Positions 1 to 5,229 are shown, numbered from the stretch's first letter. The stretch: DNA of 6,785 nt from an uncultured Lachnospiraceae bacterium (GCA_902803355.1 CADCPP010000122.1:1-6785), one strand, 5' to 3'. The notes: generated by a model not told the origin, from the sequence alone. A program made the numbers and translations.

Positions 1-780
1 CAGCTGATCGAAGAACAGTTCCGCAGTCAGTACGCGGAGCAGATCAAGGCGCAGCTTTCCGCCATGACACCTGCGCAGCTTGCGGAGATGCTGAAGGCCG
101 CGCTCCCCGCATACACCGAAGAGCAGCAGGCGCAGTACTATGATGAGATCCTTGAATTCTCGGATTCCGCATATGAAAGCAATCTCATCACGCTTGGCTG
201 CCTGGATCTGGCTGATCCTTCGCAGATCAATCTTTACGCCTCTTCTTTTGCCAACAAGGATATCATTGAGGACGCGATCGCATCCTACAACGAAACGGTC
301 GAGGAGATGCAGGAGATCCGTTATACGGACTTTGTCGGCCTGATGATGAGCTCCATCACGACCATCATCAATGCCATCACCTACGTGCTGATCGCCTTCG
401 TTGCGGTCTCGCTCGTGGTCTCCTCCATCATGATCGGCGTCATTACCCTGATCAGCGTGCAGGAACGCACCAAGGAGATCGGCATTCTCCGCGCGATCGG
501 CGCTTCGAAGAAGAACGTTTCGAGTCTCTTCAATGCCGAGACCGTCATCATCGGCCTGGCAAGCGGGCTTCTGGGCGTGGGCGTCACCTGGCTGCTCACC
601 ATCCCCATCAACGCGATCCTGCGCTCCCTCACCCATATCGAGGGACTGAAGGCCGTGCTGCCGCTTCCTGTCGCGGGGATCCTGGTCGCCATCAGCATGC
701 TGCTGACCCTGATCGCGGGTGTGATCCCTTCGCGCAGCGCCGCGAAAAAGGACCCTGTGGTGGCACTAAGGACAGAATAA
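1..780 (+). CDS. ABC transporter permease, FtsX/MacB family, C-terminal part (5' end outside window)
   Basis: The frame is open from base 1, so the gene starts upstream of the window; 259 residues are visible. Residues 1-110 are hydrophilic and rich in Gln, Glu and Ala, as in the extracytoplasmic loop between the first and second membrane segments of this family. Three membrane segments follow, at about 120-150, 181-203 and 222-243. After the first comes the FtsX-domain signature QERTKEIGILRAIGASKK (about 154-171), the cytoplasmic segment that contacts the ATPase. The protein ends in the typical 'IPSRSAAKKDPVVALR' tail. These permeases couple ATP hydrolysis to export or mechanotransmission. 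In gut Bacillota the ATPase is often fused upstream as one protein of about 1000 residues, and the long loop seen here would fit that, but the ATPase is not in view. Substrate unknown. Family assignment is firm. Confidence 0.9.
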   Translation, partial: QLIEEQFRSQYAEQIKAQLSAMTPAQLAEMLKAALPAYTEEQQAQYYDEILEFSDSAYESNLITLGCLDLADPSQINLYASSFANKDIIEDAIASYNETVEEMQEIRYTDFVGLMMSSITTIINAITYVLIAFVAVSLVVSSIMIGVITLISVQERTKEIGILRAIGASKKNVSSLFNAETVIIGLASGLLGVGVTWLLTIPINAILRSLTHIEGLKAVLPLPVAGILVAISMLLTLIAGVIPSRSAAKKDPVVALRTE

Positions 781-786
781 ACGCCT

Positions 787-820
787 GTCATCCTTCATCC
801 CTGATGTTCCTCAGGATGAC
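787..820 (+). other. Inverted repeat downstream of the ABC permease gene
   Basis: GTCATCCT (787-794) pairs perfectly with AGGATGAC (813-820) around an 18-base loop that itself contains CATC...GATG. It begins 7 bases after the permease stop codon and has no T-run, so alone it is not an intrinsic terminator. It sits just ahead of a proper terminator and may protect the mRNA 3' end. Confidence 0.5.
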
Positions 821-827
821 CGTATCG

Positions 828-865
828 AAAAAGTCCTGCTGCCTTCCTACGCAGGACTCTTTTTC
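828..865 (+). terminator. Intrinsic terminator of the ABC transporter gene
   Basis: AGTCCTGC (832-839) pairs with GCAGGACT (851-858) around an 11-base loop. The stem is followed by CTTTTT (859-864) and preceded by AAAAA, so it may also work on the opposite strand. It separates the transporter gene from the promoter at 876-904. Confidence 0.85.
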
Positions 866-875
866 TCCGAATGTA

Positions 876-904
876 TTGCCTTTTTTCGCCCCAGCCCTTA
901 TAAT
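876..904 (+). promoter_or_regulatory. Sigma-A-type promoter of the F420-ligase-like/aminotransferase operon
   Basis: The -35 box TTGCCT (876-881) and a perfect -10 box TATAAT (899-904) are separated by 17 bases. The predicted start lies near 911, giving a leader of about 55 bases. No operator-like dyad is evident. The box match and spacing are seen directly; activity is inferred. Confidence 0.8.
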
Positions 905-966
905 ACACATTGTGGGGCAGTATTGTCTCCCCTAATCTTTGTATGCATTCCGAAAGGACACGATTT

Positions 967-2163
967 ATGGAAGAACGCAGAGTCGGCACAGTTTCCCGCG
1001 GCATCCGCTGCCCCATCATCCGTGAGGGCGATGACCTCGTCCGCATTGTTACTGACAGCGTGCTCGCAGCCGCACAGAGCGATGGTTTCTCGCTCCGCGA
1101 CCGCGACGTCATTGCCATCACCGAATCAATCGTTGCGCGCGCGCAGGGCAACTACTGCAGCGTGAGCGATATCGCAGCCGATGTAAAGGCGAAGACCGGC
1201 GGCGGCACAGTCGGTGTGATCTTCCCGATCCTCTCCCGCAACCGCTTTGCCATCTGCCTGCGCGGCATCGCGAGCGGCGTGAAGAAGGTCGTTCTGATGC
1301 TGAATTACCCGTCCGATGAGGTCGGCAACGCCCTCGTGGACATTGACAAGGTCGATGAAGCAGGCGTCAATCCCTACTCCGACGTTCTGACCCGCGAGCA
1401 GTTCAAGGCGCTCTTCGGTGCCCCCCGCCATCCCTTTACCGGCATGGATTATGTGGCGTACTATGAAGAGCTTATCAGAGGCTGCGGCGCCGATGTCGAG
1501 ATCATCTTCGCCAATCAGCCGAAGGCTGTGCTTGCCTATACCGACACCGTGATCAACTGCGACATCCATACCCGCAGACGCACGAAACGCCTGCTGAAGG
1601 CGGCCGGTGCGAAGATCGTGCTTGGTCTTGACGATATCATGACCGCCTCTGTAAACGGCAGCGGCTTCAACGCCGATTACGGTCTGCTCGGCTCCAACAA
1701 GGCGACGGAAGACAAGGTCAAGCTCTTCCCCCGCGAGAGCCAGTATCTGGTGGACGATATCCAGGCGGAAGTCCTGAAGGCCACCGGAAAGTGCGTCGAA
1801 GTCATGGTCTACGGCGACGGCGCCTTCAAGGATCCGCAGGGCAAGATCTGGGAGCTGGCCGATCCGGTCGTCTCCCCCTTCCACACCAAAGGCCTGATCG
1901 GCACCCCGAACGAACTGAAGCTGAAATATCTTGCCGACAACGATTTCAAGGACCTGTCCGGCGAAGCCTTAAGGGAAGCCATCTCTGCTTCCATCCGTGA
2001 AAAGGACGCCGACTTAAAGGGCCAGATGGCCTCCGAAGGCACCACGCCCCGCCAGCTGACCGACCTGATCGGGTCCCTCTGCGATCTGACCAGCGGCTCC
2101 GGTGACAAGGGAACGCCCGTAGTCCTCTTGCAGGGCTACTTTGACAACTATACCAATAATTAA
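967..2163 (+). CDS. Coenzyme F420-0:L-glutamate ligase (CofE)-family protein
   Basis: The 398-residue protein resembles the CofE/F420-ligase family (PF01996). Its N-terminus, including GDDLVRIV (21-28) and DRDVIAITESIVARAQG (45-61), matches the family pattern in which an acidic 'gDvlvv' strand leads into the 'skiVakaeG' helix. GDGAFKDPQGKIWELADP (283-300) is a second conserved-looking block. Archaeal CofE enzymes, of about 250 residues, add gamma-linked glutamates to F420-0 using GTP. This protein is longer and lacks the C-terminal nitroreductase domain of actinobacterial FbiB. Bacillota generally do not make F420, so the real substrate is probably another acid; that is inference. ATG at 967 is preferred over an upstream in-frame ATG at 910 because AAAGGA (953-958) lies 8 bases before it and 910 coincides with the expected transcription start. 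It is the first gene of an operon with the aminotransferase. Family likely, function uncertain. Confidence 0.85.
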   Translation: MEERRVGTVSRGIRCPIIREGDDLVRIVTDSVLAAAQSDGFSLRDRDVIAITESIVARAQGNYCSVSDIAADVKAKTGGGTVGVIFPILSRNRFAICLRGIASGVKKVVLMLNYPSDEVGNALVDIDKVDEAGVNPYSDVLTREQFKALFGAPRHPFTGMDYVAYYEELIRGCGADVEIIFANQPKAVLAYTDTVINCDIHTRRRTKRLLKAAGAKIVLGLDDIMTASVNGSGFNADYGLLGSNKATEDKVKLFPRESQYLVDDIQAEVLKATGKCVEVMVYGDGAFKDPQGKIWELADPVVSPFHTKGLIGTPNELKLKYLADNDFKDLSGEALREAISASIREKDADLKGQMASEGTTPRQLTDLIGSLCDLTSGSGDKGTPVVLLQGYFDNYTNN

Positions 2164-2167
2164 GGAG
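2162..2167 (+). promoter_or_regulatory. Ribosome binding site of the aminotransferase gene, overlapping the upstream stop codon
   Basis: AAGGAG at 2162-2167 shares its first two bases with the TAA stop of the CofE-like gene and lies 5 bases before ATG 2173. The overlap suggests translational coupling of the two genes. Confidence 0.75.
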
Positions 2168-2172
2168 ACGAA

Positions 2173-3444
2173 ATGAAACCCTATCGTGACATGACGCCTG
2201 AAGAAAGGCAGCATGAGTACGCAGCCGTCAAGGCCCACTACGACGAACTGAAAAGCCTGAATCTGAAACTGGATATGTCCCGCGGCAAGCCCGGCCGCGA
2301 CCAGCTGGACAAGGTCTCTGACATCCTGACCGTCCTGACCCGTGATGACTGCCTGACTGCAGACGGCGACATGCGCAACTACGGCGTGCTGGCCGGTGCA
2401 CCCGCTGCCCAGCGCCTTTGGGCAGACATCCTCGGCTGCCGTCCCGAAGAGGTCTTTGTAGGCGGCAACGCTTCTCTGCAGCTGATGTATGACCTGATCG
2501 CCAAGGCCTGGTCCTTCGGCCTCCTGCATTCCGAAAAGCCCTGGTGCCGCGAAGAAGGTCTGAAATGGCTCTGCCCGGCCCCCGGCTACGACAGACATTT
2601 CGCCATCACCGAACTCTTCGGCATCGAAATGATCACGGTGAAGATGACGCCCGAAGGCCCCGACATGGATGCCGTTGAAGAGCTCATCAAGGATCCGAAG
2701 GTCAAAGGCATGTGGACCGTTCCGAAGTATTCCAACCCGGACGGCATCATTTACTCTGACGAAGTGATCCGGCGCATCGCGAACATGAAGCCCGCCGCAC
2801 CCGACTTCGCCCTGATGTGGGACAACGCCTACGTCATCCATGAATTTGACGGCGACTATGTTCCCTTCCCGGACATCATCAGCCTCTGCCGCGAAGCCGG
2901 TAATCCGGATATGGTCTATGAATTCGCTTCGACTTCGAAGGTCACCCTTCCCGGTGCCGGCATCTCCTGCATGGCCGCGTCCGTTGACAACCAGAAGTAT
3001 CTGCAGAAGCTGATCGGCGTACAGGTCATCTCCTACGACAAGGTCAACCAGATGCGCCACGTGAAGTACCTGCAGAACAAGGAACACGCACTGGAGATCA
3101 TGAAGCGGCATGCCGAAGTCCTGAAGCCCCACTTTGACGCGGTCCTTAAGGCGCTGGAGGCGGAGATCCGTCCCGCCGGCATCGGACACTGGGAGACCCC
3201 GAAGGGCGGATATTTCATCTCCCTCTACACCCTTCCCGGACTGGCCAAGCGCACCGTCGCCCTTACGAAAGAGGCGGGTGTGATCCTGACCGGCGCCGGC
3301 GCCACCTTCCCTTATGGAAAGGATCCGGAGGATTCCAACATCCGCATTGCCCCGTCGCTGCCGCCGACAGCCGAACTGGAGCAGGCCATCGAGGTGCTCT
3401 GCACCGCGTTAAAACTTGCCGCACTGGAGCAGTTGAACGCTTAA
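2173..3444 (+). CDS. MocR-like (type Ic) aspartate aminotransferase, PLP-dependent
   Basis: The 423-residue protein is a fold-type I PLP enzyme of the family first described as MocR-like or type Ic aspartate aminotransferases (PF12897). SRGKPG (36-41) near the N-terminus is typical of this group. GGNAS (97-101) sits where the cofactor phosphate is bound. NPDG (188-191) supplies the Asn near the PLP oxygen. DNAY (217-220) gives the Asp that pairs with the pyridine nitrogen and the Tyr. STSK (253-256) places the Schiff-base lysine at K256, and R391 in NIRIAPS is the expected substrate-carboxylate arginine. All key residues are present, so it should be active in the cytoplasm, most simply interconverting aspartate/2-oxoglutarate and oxaloacetate/glutamate. 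The gene follows the CofE-like gene by 9 bases with a strong ribosome binding site, so the two are co-transcribed. The family is certain, the amino-donor preference less so. Confidence 0.93.
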   Translation: MKPYRDMTPEERQHEYAAVKAHYDELKSLNLKLDMSRGKPGRDQLDKVSDILTVLTRDDCLTADGDMRNYGVLAGAPAAQRLWADILGCRPEEVFVGGNASLQLMYDLIAKAWSFGLLHSEKPWCREEGLKWLCPAPGYDRHFAITELFGIEMITVKMTPEGPDMDAVEELIKDPKVKGMWTVPKYSNPDGIIYSDEVIRRIANMKPAAPDFALMWDNAYVIHEFDGDYVPFPDIISLCREAGNPDMVYEFASTSKVTLPGAGISCMAASVDNQKYLQKLIGVQVISYDKVNQMRHVKYLQNKEHALEIMKRHAEVLKPHFDAVLKALEAEIRPAGIGHWETPKGGYFISLYTLPGLAKRTVALTKEAGVILTGAGATFPYGKDPEDSNIRIAPSLPPTAELEQAIEVLCTALKLAALEQLNA

Positions 3445-3492
3445 GCGCTTGACCAAGGCTGCCCTGCGGTGCCCCTGCCGCAAGGCAGCCTT
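3438..3492 (+). other. Palindrome and strong hairpin between the aminotransferase and mecA-like genes
   Basis: A 10-base palindrome, CGCTTAAGCG (3438-3447), covers the stop codon. It is followed by a hairpin in which AAGGCTGCC (3455-3463) pairs with GGCAGCCTT (3484-3492), with an inner GCGG/CCGC stem. No T-tract follows, so it is not a standard intrinsic terminator in the plus direction. It could slow decay of the upstream mRNA or partly limit read-through into the next gene. No -10 box suited to the TTGACC at 3449-3454 is present, so I see no separate promoter for the next gene here. Confidence 0.55.
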
Positions 3493-3510
3493 ACAGAAAG
3501 CGAGAAAACG

Positions 3511-4179
3511 ATGAAGATCGAACGATTAAATGACAACCAGATCCGCTGCATCCTGACAGCGGGTGAGATGCTGAAACGCCACCTGAGCCTGAATAATCTG
3601 GCACAGGGCGGCCAGGAAGCGCAAAGCTTCGTACGGGAAATGATGGAGCAGTCCTTTGAGGAATTCGGTTTCGAGCCGAACGACCTGCCTCTGCTCGTTG
3701 AGCTTTCTCCGGCCGAAGCCGGCGGGATCAGTCTGACCGTCACCAAGGTCAATTCTCTCGATGAGATCCCCGCTTCCGCGAAAGCCAATCATCTGCTGCG
3801 TGCCCTGCAGGCGATCGTCAATATGGCGAAGGAAAAGGAAGGCGGGGCGAAAATGCCTGTGCCTGCCGCTATCTTCACCTTTGACGCGCGCCGTCCTCTT
3901 CTGCTGCCGCCGGAGCTGAAAAGCGATCCCCGCGGCGTGCATACGGCACTGTATCTGCAGCCCAAATATCAGGTCTTTTATCTGACGGTCAGCGCATCGG
4001 TCAAATACCAGGCTGCCTTTAACAACGTGTGCCATCTGCTGTCCGAATACGGCCGCAGCATTCCGGCCACCGAAGGCTCGCAGGTCTATTTTGACGAACA
4101 CTACATCAGGCTTTTTGCCAAAAATGCATTGAAGCATATTGCAGACGGAGAGTTGGAGGATGCCCTCCCGAAGGGATAA
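3511..4179 (+). CDS. mecA: MecA-family adaptor protein (Clp protease adaptor)
   Basis: The 222-residue length is close to Bacillus subtilis MecA (about 218). The N-terminus MKIERLNDNQIRCILTAGEM has the classic 'M.IERI.(e/d).(t/q)I' start of the family. An acidic stretch follows, VREMMEQSFEEFGFE (41-55), then ELSPAEAGGISLTVTKV (64-80), where MecA proteins have their 'gLeilVtka' strand. The C-terminal half, from IFTFD (121) through VCHLLSEYG (173-181), corresponds to the ClpC-binding domain with its 'l..yL.eyG' helix. Family members bind unfolded or specific proteins through the N-terminal domain and hand them to the ClpC-ClpP protease; in B. subtilis the target is ComK. ATG 3511 is chosen because it gives the family N-terminus; an upstream in-frame GTG at 3469 lies inside a hairpin. 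The ribosome binding site is weak. The targets in this organism are not known. Confidence 0.85.
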   Translation: MKIERLNDNQIRCILTAGEMLKRHLSLNNLAQGGQEAQSFVREMMEQSFEEFGFEPNDLPLLVELSPAEAGGISLTVTKVNSLDEIPASAKANHLLRALQAIVNMAKEKEGGAKMPVPAAIFTFDARRPLLLPPELKSDPRGVHTALYLQPKYQVFYLTVSASVKYQAAFNNVCHLLSEYGRSIPATEGSQVYFDEHYIRLFAKNALKHIADGELEDALPKG

Positions 4180-4185
4180 AGCAGC

Positions 4186-4218
4186 GCCCTCATCTCAGGC
4201 ACCGGGAAGAGGGCTTTT
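4186..4218 (+). terminator. mecA: Intrinsic terminator of the mecA-like gene
   Basis: GCCCTC (4186-4191) pairs with GAGGGC (4209-4214), followed directly by TTTT (4215-4218). It begins 7 bases after the stop codon and only 10 bases before the -35 box of the tRNA promoter. Confidence 0.8.
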
Positions 4219-4228
4219 GCGAAAATCA

Positions 4229-4257
4229 TTGACACGCCTTCCGATCTTTGTTAAAAT
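4229..4257 (+). promoter_or_regulatory. Strong promoter of the tRNA unit
   Basis: A perfect -35 box TTGACA (4229-4234) is followed after exactly 17 bases by TAAAAT (4252-4257), one base off consensus. The predicted start near 4264 gives only a few bases of 5' leader before the tRNA at 4269. Such near-perfect boxes are typical of stable RNA genes. Confidence 0.9.
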
Positions 4258-4268
4258 CAATCGGTCGC

Positions 4269-4342
4269 GGACCTTTAGCTCAGTTGGTCAGAGCAGTCGG
4301 CTCATAACCGATCGGTCCCGGGTTCGAGTCCCTGAAGGTCCA
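4269..4342 (+). tRNA. tRNA with CAU anticodon; identity bases favour tRNA-Ile2 (lysidine-type) over elongator Met
   Basis: This is a 74-base cloverleaf. The acceptor stem is GGACCTT (4269-4275) with AAGGTCC (4335-4341), and the discriminator is A4342. The D stem is GCTC/GAGC. The anticodon stem is GTCGG/CCGAT with loop CTCATAA, placing CAT at 4303-4305. The T loop is TTCGAGT. The 3' CCA is not encoded. A CAU tRNA can be initiator Met, elongator Met or Ile2. C4-G69, C5-G68, U12-A23, C29-G41, A37, A38 and A73 are all present, as listed for IleRS/TilS recognition in E. coli, so Ile2 is the better guess. The initiator is unlikely because the anticodon stem lacks the three G-C pairs. The T stem CCGGG/CCCTG contains one C-T mismatch (4319 with 4333), which is unusual for a functional tRNA. 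Confidence 0.93.
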
Positions 4343-4345
4343 TTT

Positions 4346-4380
4346 CCGTGCGCTGCACGGAGCATACCGCCGGAAGGCGG
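4346..4380 (+). other. Two short hairpins in the tRNA spacer
   Basis: CCGTGC (4346-4351) pairs with GCACGG (4355-4360) around GCT. CCGCC (4367-4371) pairs with GGCGG (4376-4380) around a GNRA tetraloop, GGAA. Neither is followed by a T-run, so transcription should continue into tRNA-Leu. They may guide processing of the dicistronic precursor. Confidence 0.6.
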
Positions 4381-4392
4381 CAAAAACATGTT

Positions 4393-4476
4393 GCGGGTAT
4401 GGCGGAATAGGTAGACGCAACGGACTTAAAATCCGTCGGCAGCGATGCCGTGCCGGTTCGAGTCCGGCTACCCGCA
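4393..4476 (+). tRNA. tRNA-Leu (UAA anticodon)
   Basis: This is an 84-base class II tRNA. The acceptor stem is GCGGGTA (4393-4399) with TACCCGC (4469-4475), and the discriminator A4476 is as expected for leucine. The anticodon stem is ACGGA/TCCGT with loop CTTAAAA, placing TAA at 4427-4429. The long variable arm CGGC-AGCGAT-GCCG (4437-4450) is diagnostic for Leu/Ser-type tRNAs. The T stem GCCGG/CCGGC closes the loop TTCGAGT. CCA is not encoded. It is co-transcribed with the CAU tRNA 50 bases upstream. Its last 16 paired and loop bases (4459-4474) reappear in each unit of the tandem repeat that follows. Confidence 0.96.
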
Positions 4477-4519
4477 TAAAGAAAGAAGATTGCCTGTCAA
4501 GGCAGTCTTCTTTCTTTAT
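4476..4519 (+). terminator. Long palindrome at the 3' end of tRNA-Leu, probable terminator
   Basis: A 14-base arm (4476-4489) is perfectly complementary to 4506-4519. A further five pairs inside (TTGCC with GGCAG, one T-G) close a 6-base loop. The descending arm TCTTCTTTCTTTAT is pyrimidine-rich but has no pure T-run. It probably terminates the tRNA transcript, perhaps incompletely. The outermost pair uses the tRNA discriminator base A4476, so the hairpin sits exactly at the 3' processing site. Confidence 0.7.
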
Positions 4520-4527
4520 CTGTGTAG

Positions 4528-4561
4528 TCTCGCGAGAAATGGCAGCAGCCCGCAGGGCTGC
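4528..4561 (+). other. Spacer with a short palindrome and a hairpin ahead of the tandem repeats
   Basis: TCTCGCGAGA (4528-4537) is a perfect 10-base palindrome. Just after it, GCAGCCC (4545-4551) pairs with GGGCTGC (4555-4561) around a GCA loop. The hairpin resembles those of the repeat units in style but not in sequence, so it may be a diverged leading unit or an independent element. Confidence 0.5.
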
Positions 4562-4566
4562 CTGCC

Positions 4567-4745
4567 GGCGACGGAGCAGCGCAAGCTGCTCCTAGTGCCC
4601 GAAGGGCGCCGAGTCCGGCTACCCGTGGCGACGGAGCAGCGCAAGCTGCTCCTAGTGCCCGAAGGGCGTCGAGTCCGGCTGCCCGTGGCGACGGAGCGGC
4701 GTAAGCCGCTCCTAGTGCCCGAAGGGCGTCGAGTCCGGCTGCCCG
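4567..4745 (+). repeat. Three tandem 60-base units carrying hairpins and a copy of the tRNA-Leu 3' end
   Basis: The units span 4567-4626, 4627-4686 and 4687-4745 with an exact 60-base period; units 1 and 2 differ at two positions. Each starts GGCGACG and contains an 8-bp stem, GGAGCAGC with GCTGCTCC, capped by the GNRA loop GCAA (4573-4592 in unit 1). A second small hairpin, GCCC-GAA-GGGC, follows, and then CGAGTCCGGCTACCCG. That last stretch is identical over 16 bases to tRNA-Leu 4459-4474 (T loop, T stem, acceptor strand); units 2 and 3 differ by one base in it. In unit 3 the stem pair A-T is changed to G-C (4698/4707) and the loop to GTAA, still GNRA. The plus strand gives GNRA loops and the minus strand does not, suggesting a plus-strand RNA. 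The 60-base period keeps reading frames open on both strands, but no convincing gene start is seen. Confidence 0.93.
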
Positions 4746-4757
4746 CCTTTTTTTCTT
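4722..4757 (+). terminator. Possible terminator at the end of the repeat array
   Basis: AAGGGCG (4722-4728), the end of the last GCCC-GAA-GGGC hairpin, can instead pair with CGCCTTT (4744-4750) around a 15-base loop. Seven T residues (4748-4754) and further T-rich sequence follow. This would end a plus-strand repeat transcript just before the 3' end of the convergent gene. The stem has one G-T pair and competes with another hairpin, so the call is tentative. Confidence 0.45.
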
Positions 4758-4758
4758 C

Positions 4759-5229
4759 TTATTTCGGCAGTTCTGTCTCATTCGGGGTGAAGAACTCCGT
4801 ATAGCCGCACTCCCTGCAGCGGTTAAGCTGCACCGTCAGAGAACCCGACATCAGGCGGTTCAGATCGCTGAAGAGAATTGTTTCTTCTCCGAGTTTCACT
4901 GAGATCGGAGAATACTGCAGCATCGGGCCTGAGCATTTTGGGCAGCGTCCCACCTCCGGATGCCTGCTGTTAAACGCCTCTTCCTCCCTCTTCTCCCGTT
5001 CGAGTGCTGCCTGTCTGGACCTCTTCTCGTCCTCAATATAGTCACGGTAATAGTCATCGTGCTTCGATCTGCCGCTTGCCAGGATCTCCTCGGCAAATTC
5101 GAGCGTATCCATCCCTTCATACCGCGAAAAACAGTCGGGACACAAATTTTCGCCGTAGTCTCCGCAGTACAGTTTTCTGCTGTTGAACGCGCTGATTTCC
5201 TTTCCGCAGATGATACAAGTCTTCGCCAT
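4759..5229 (-). CDS. Small protein with two zinc-ribbon-like CxxC pairs, unknown function
   Basis: The protein has 156 residues and begins MAKTCIICGK. The first module has C5-x2-C8 and C30-x2-C33, with another Cys at 22; the 'CxICGKeI' start resembles short zinc-ribbon domains such as DUF4428, but I cannot confirm the family. A charged, probably helical linker (about 55-90, rich in Arg, Glu, Asp and Lys) leads to a second module with C96-x2-C99 and C138-x2-C141. No signal peptide or membrane segment is seen, so it is probably cytoplasmic. ATG 5229 is chosen because AAAGGAG lies 11 bases upstream (5241-5247); the longer reading from TTG 5250 would put that site inside the gene. It has its own promoter and is transcribed away from hutU. 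Its stop codon is 13 bases from the repeat array. Zinc binding is inferred from cysteine spacing; the biological role is unknown. Confidence 0.8.
   Translation of the reverse strand: MAKTCIICGKEISAFNSRKLYCGDYGENLCPDCFSRYEGMDTLEFAEEILASGRSKHDDYYRDYIEDEKRSRQAALEREKREEEAFNSRHPEVGRCPKCSGPMLQYSPISVKLGEETILFSDLNRLMSGSLTVQLNRCRECGYTEFFTPNETELPK

Noticed and set aside
1126..1884. Long minus-strand frame opposite the CofE-like gene
   Set aside because: It is a shadow of the coding strand in GC-rich sequence, with no family resemblance and no translation signals.
2014..3189. 391-codon minus-strand frame opposite the aminotransferase gene
   Set aside because: The plus strand carries a full set of aminotransferase catalytic residues; the antisense frame is a codon-bias artefact.
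4459..4475. Prophage or island attachment site at the tRNA-Leu 3' end, with the repeat copies as att duplications
   Set aside because: Duplicated tRNA 3' ends are typical of att sites, but no integrase or island genes lie between the copies, which sit only 60 bases apart. Kept only as a possible origin for the repeats.
4280..4477. Minus-strand frame with 'DSNPGPIGYEPTALTN' and 'VAGLEPARHRCR'
   Set aside because: These are classic false proteins read antisense to tRNA genes; the region is two tRNAs.
4567..4745. CRISPR array
   Set aside because: The units are contiguous with no unique spacers, and the whole 60-base unit repeats.
4497..4781. Minus-strand open frame through the repeats (Ala/Leu-rich repeated peptide)
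   Set aside because: It is also a by-product of the 60-base period and overlaps the 3' end of the zinc-ribbon gene in another frame. No start signal is seen.
4445..4804. Plus-strand open frame through the tandem repeats encoding an Arg-rich repeated peptide (VPEGRRVRLP motif), reminiscent of the protamine-like Tpr of E. coli tyrT
   Set aside because: It begins inside tRNA-Leu, has no ribosome binding site, and stays open mainly because 60 is a multiple of three. The covarying stem change alters residues non-conservatively. A small peptide from internal GTG codons cannot be excluded but is not supported.
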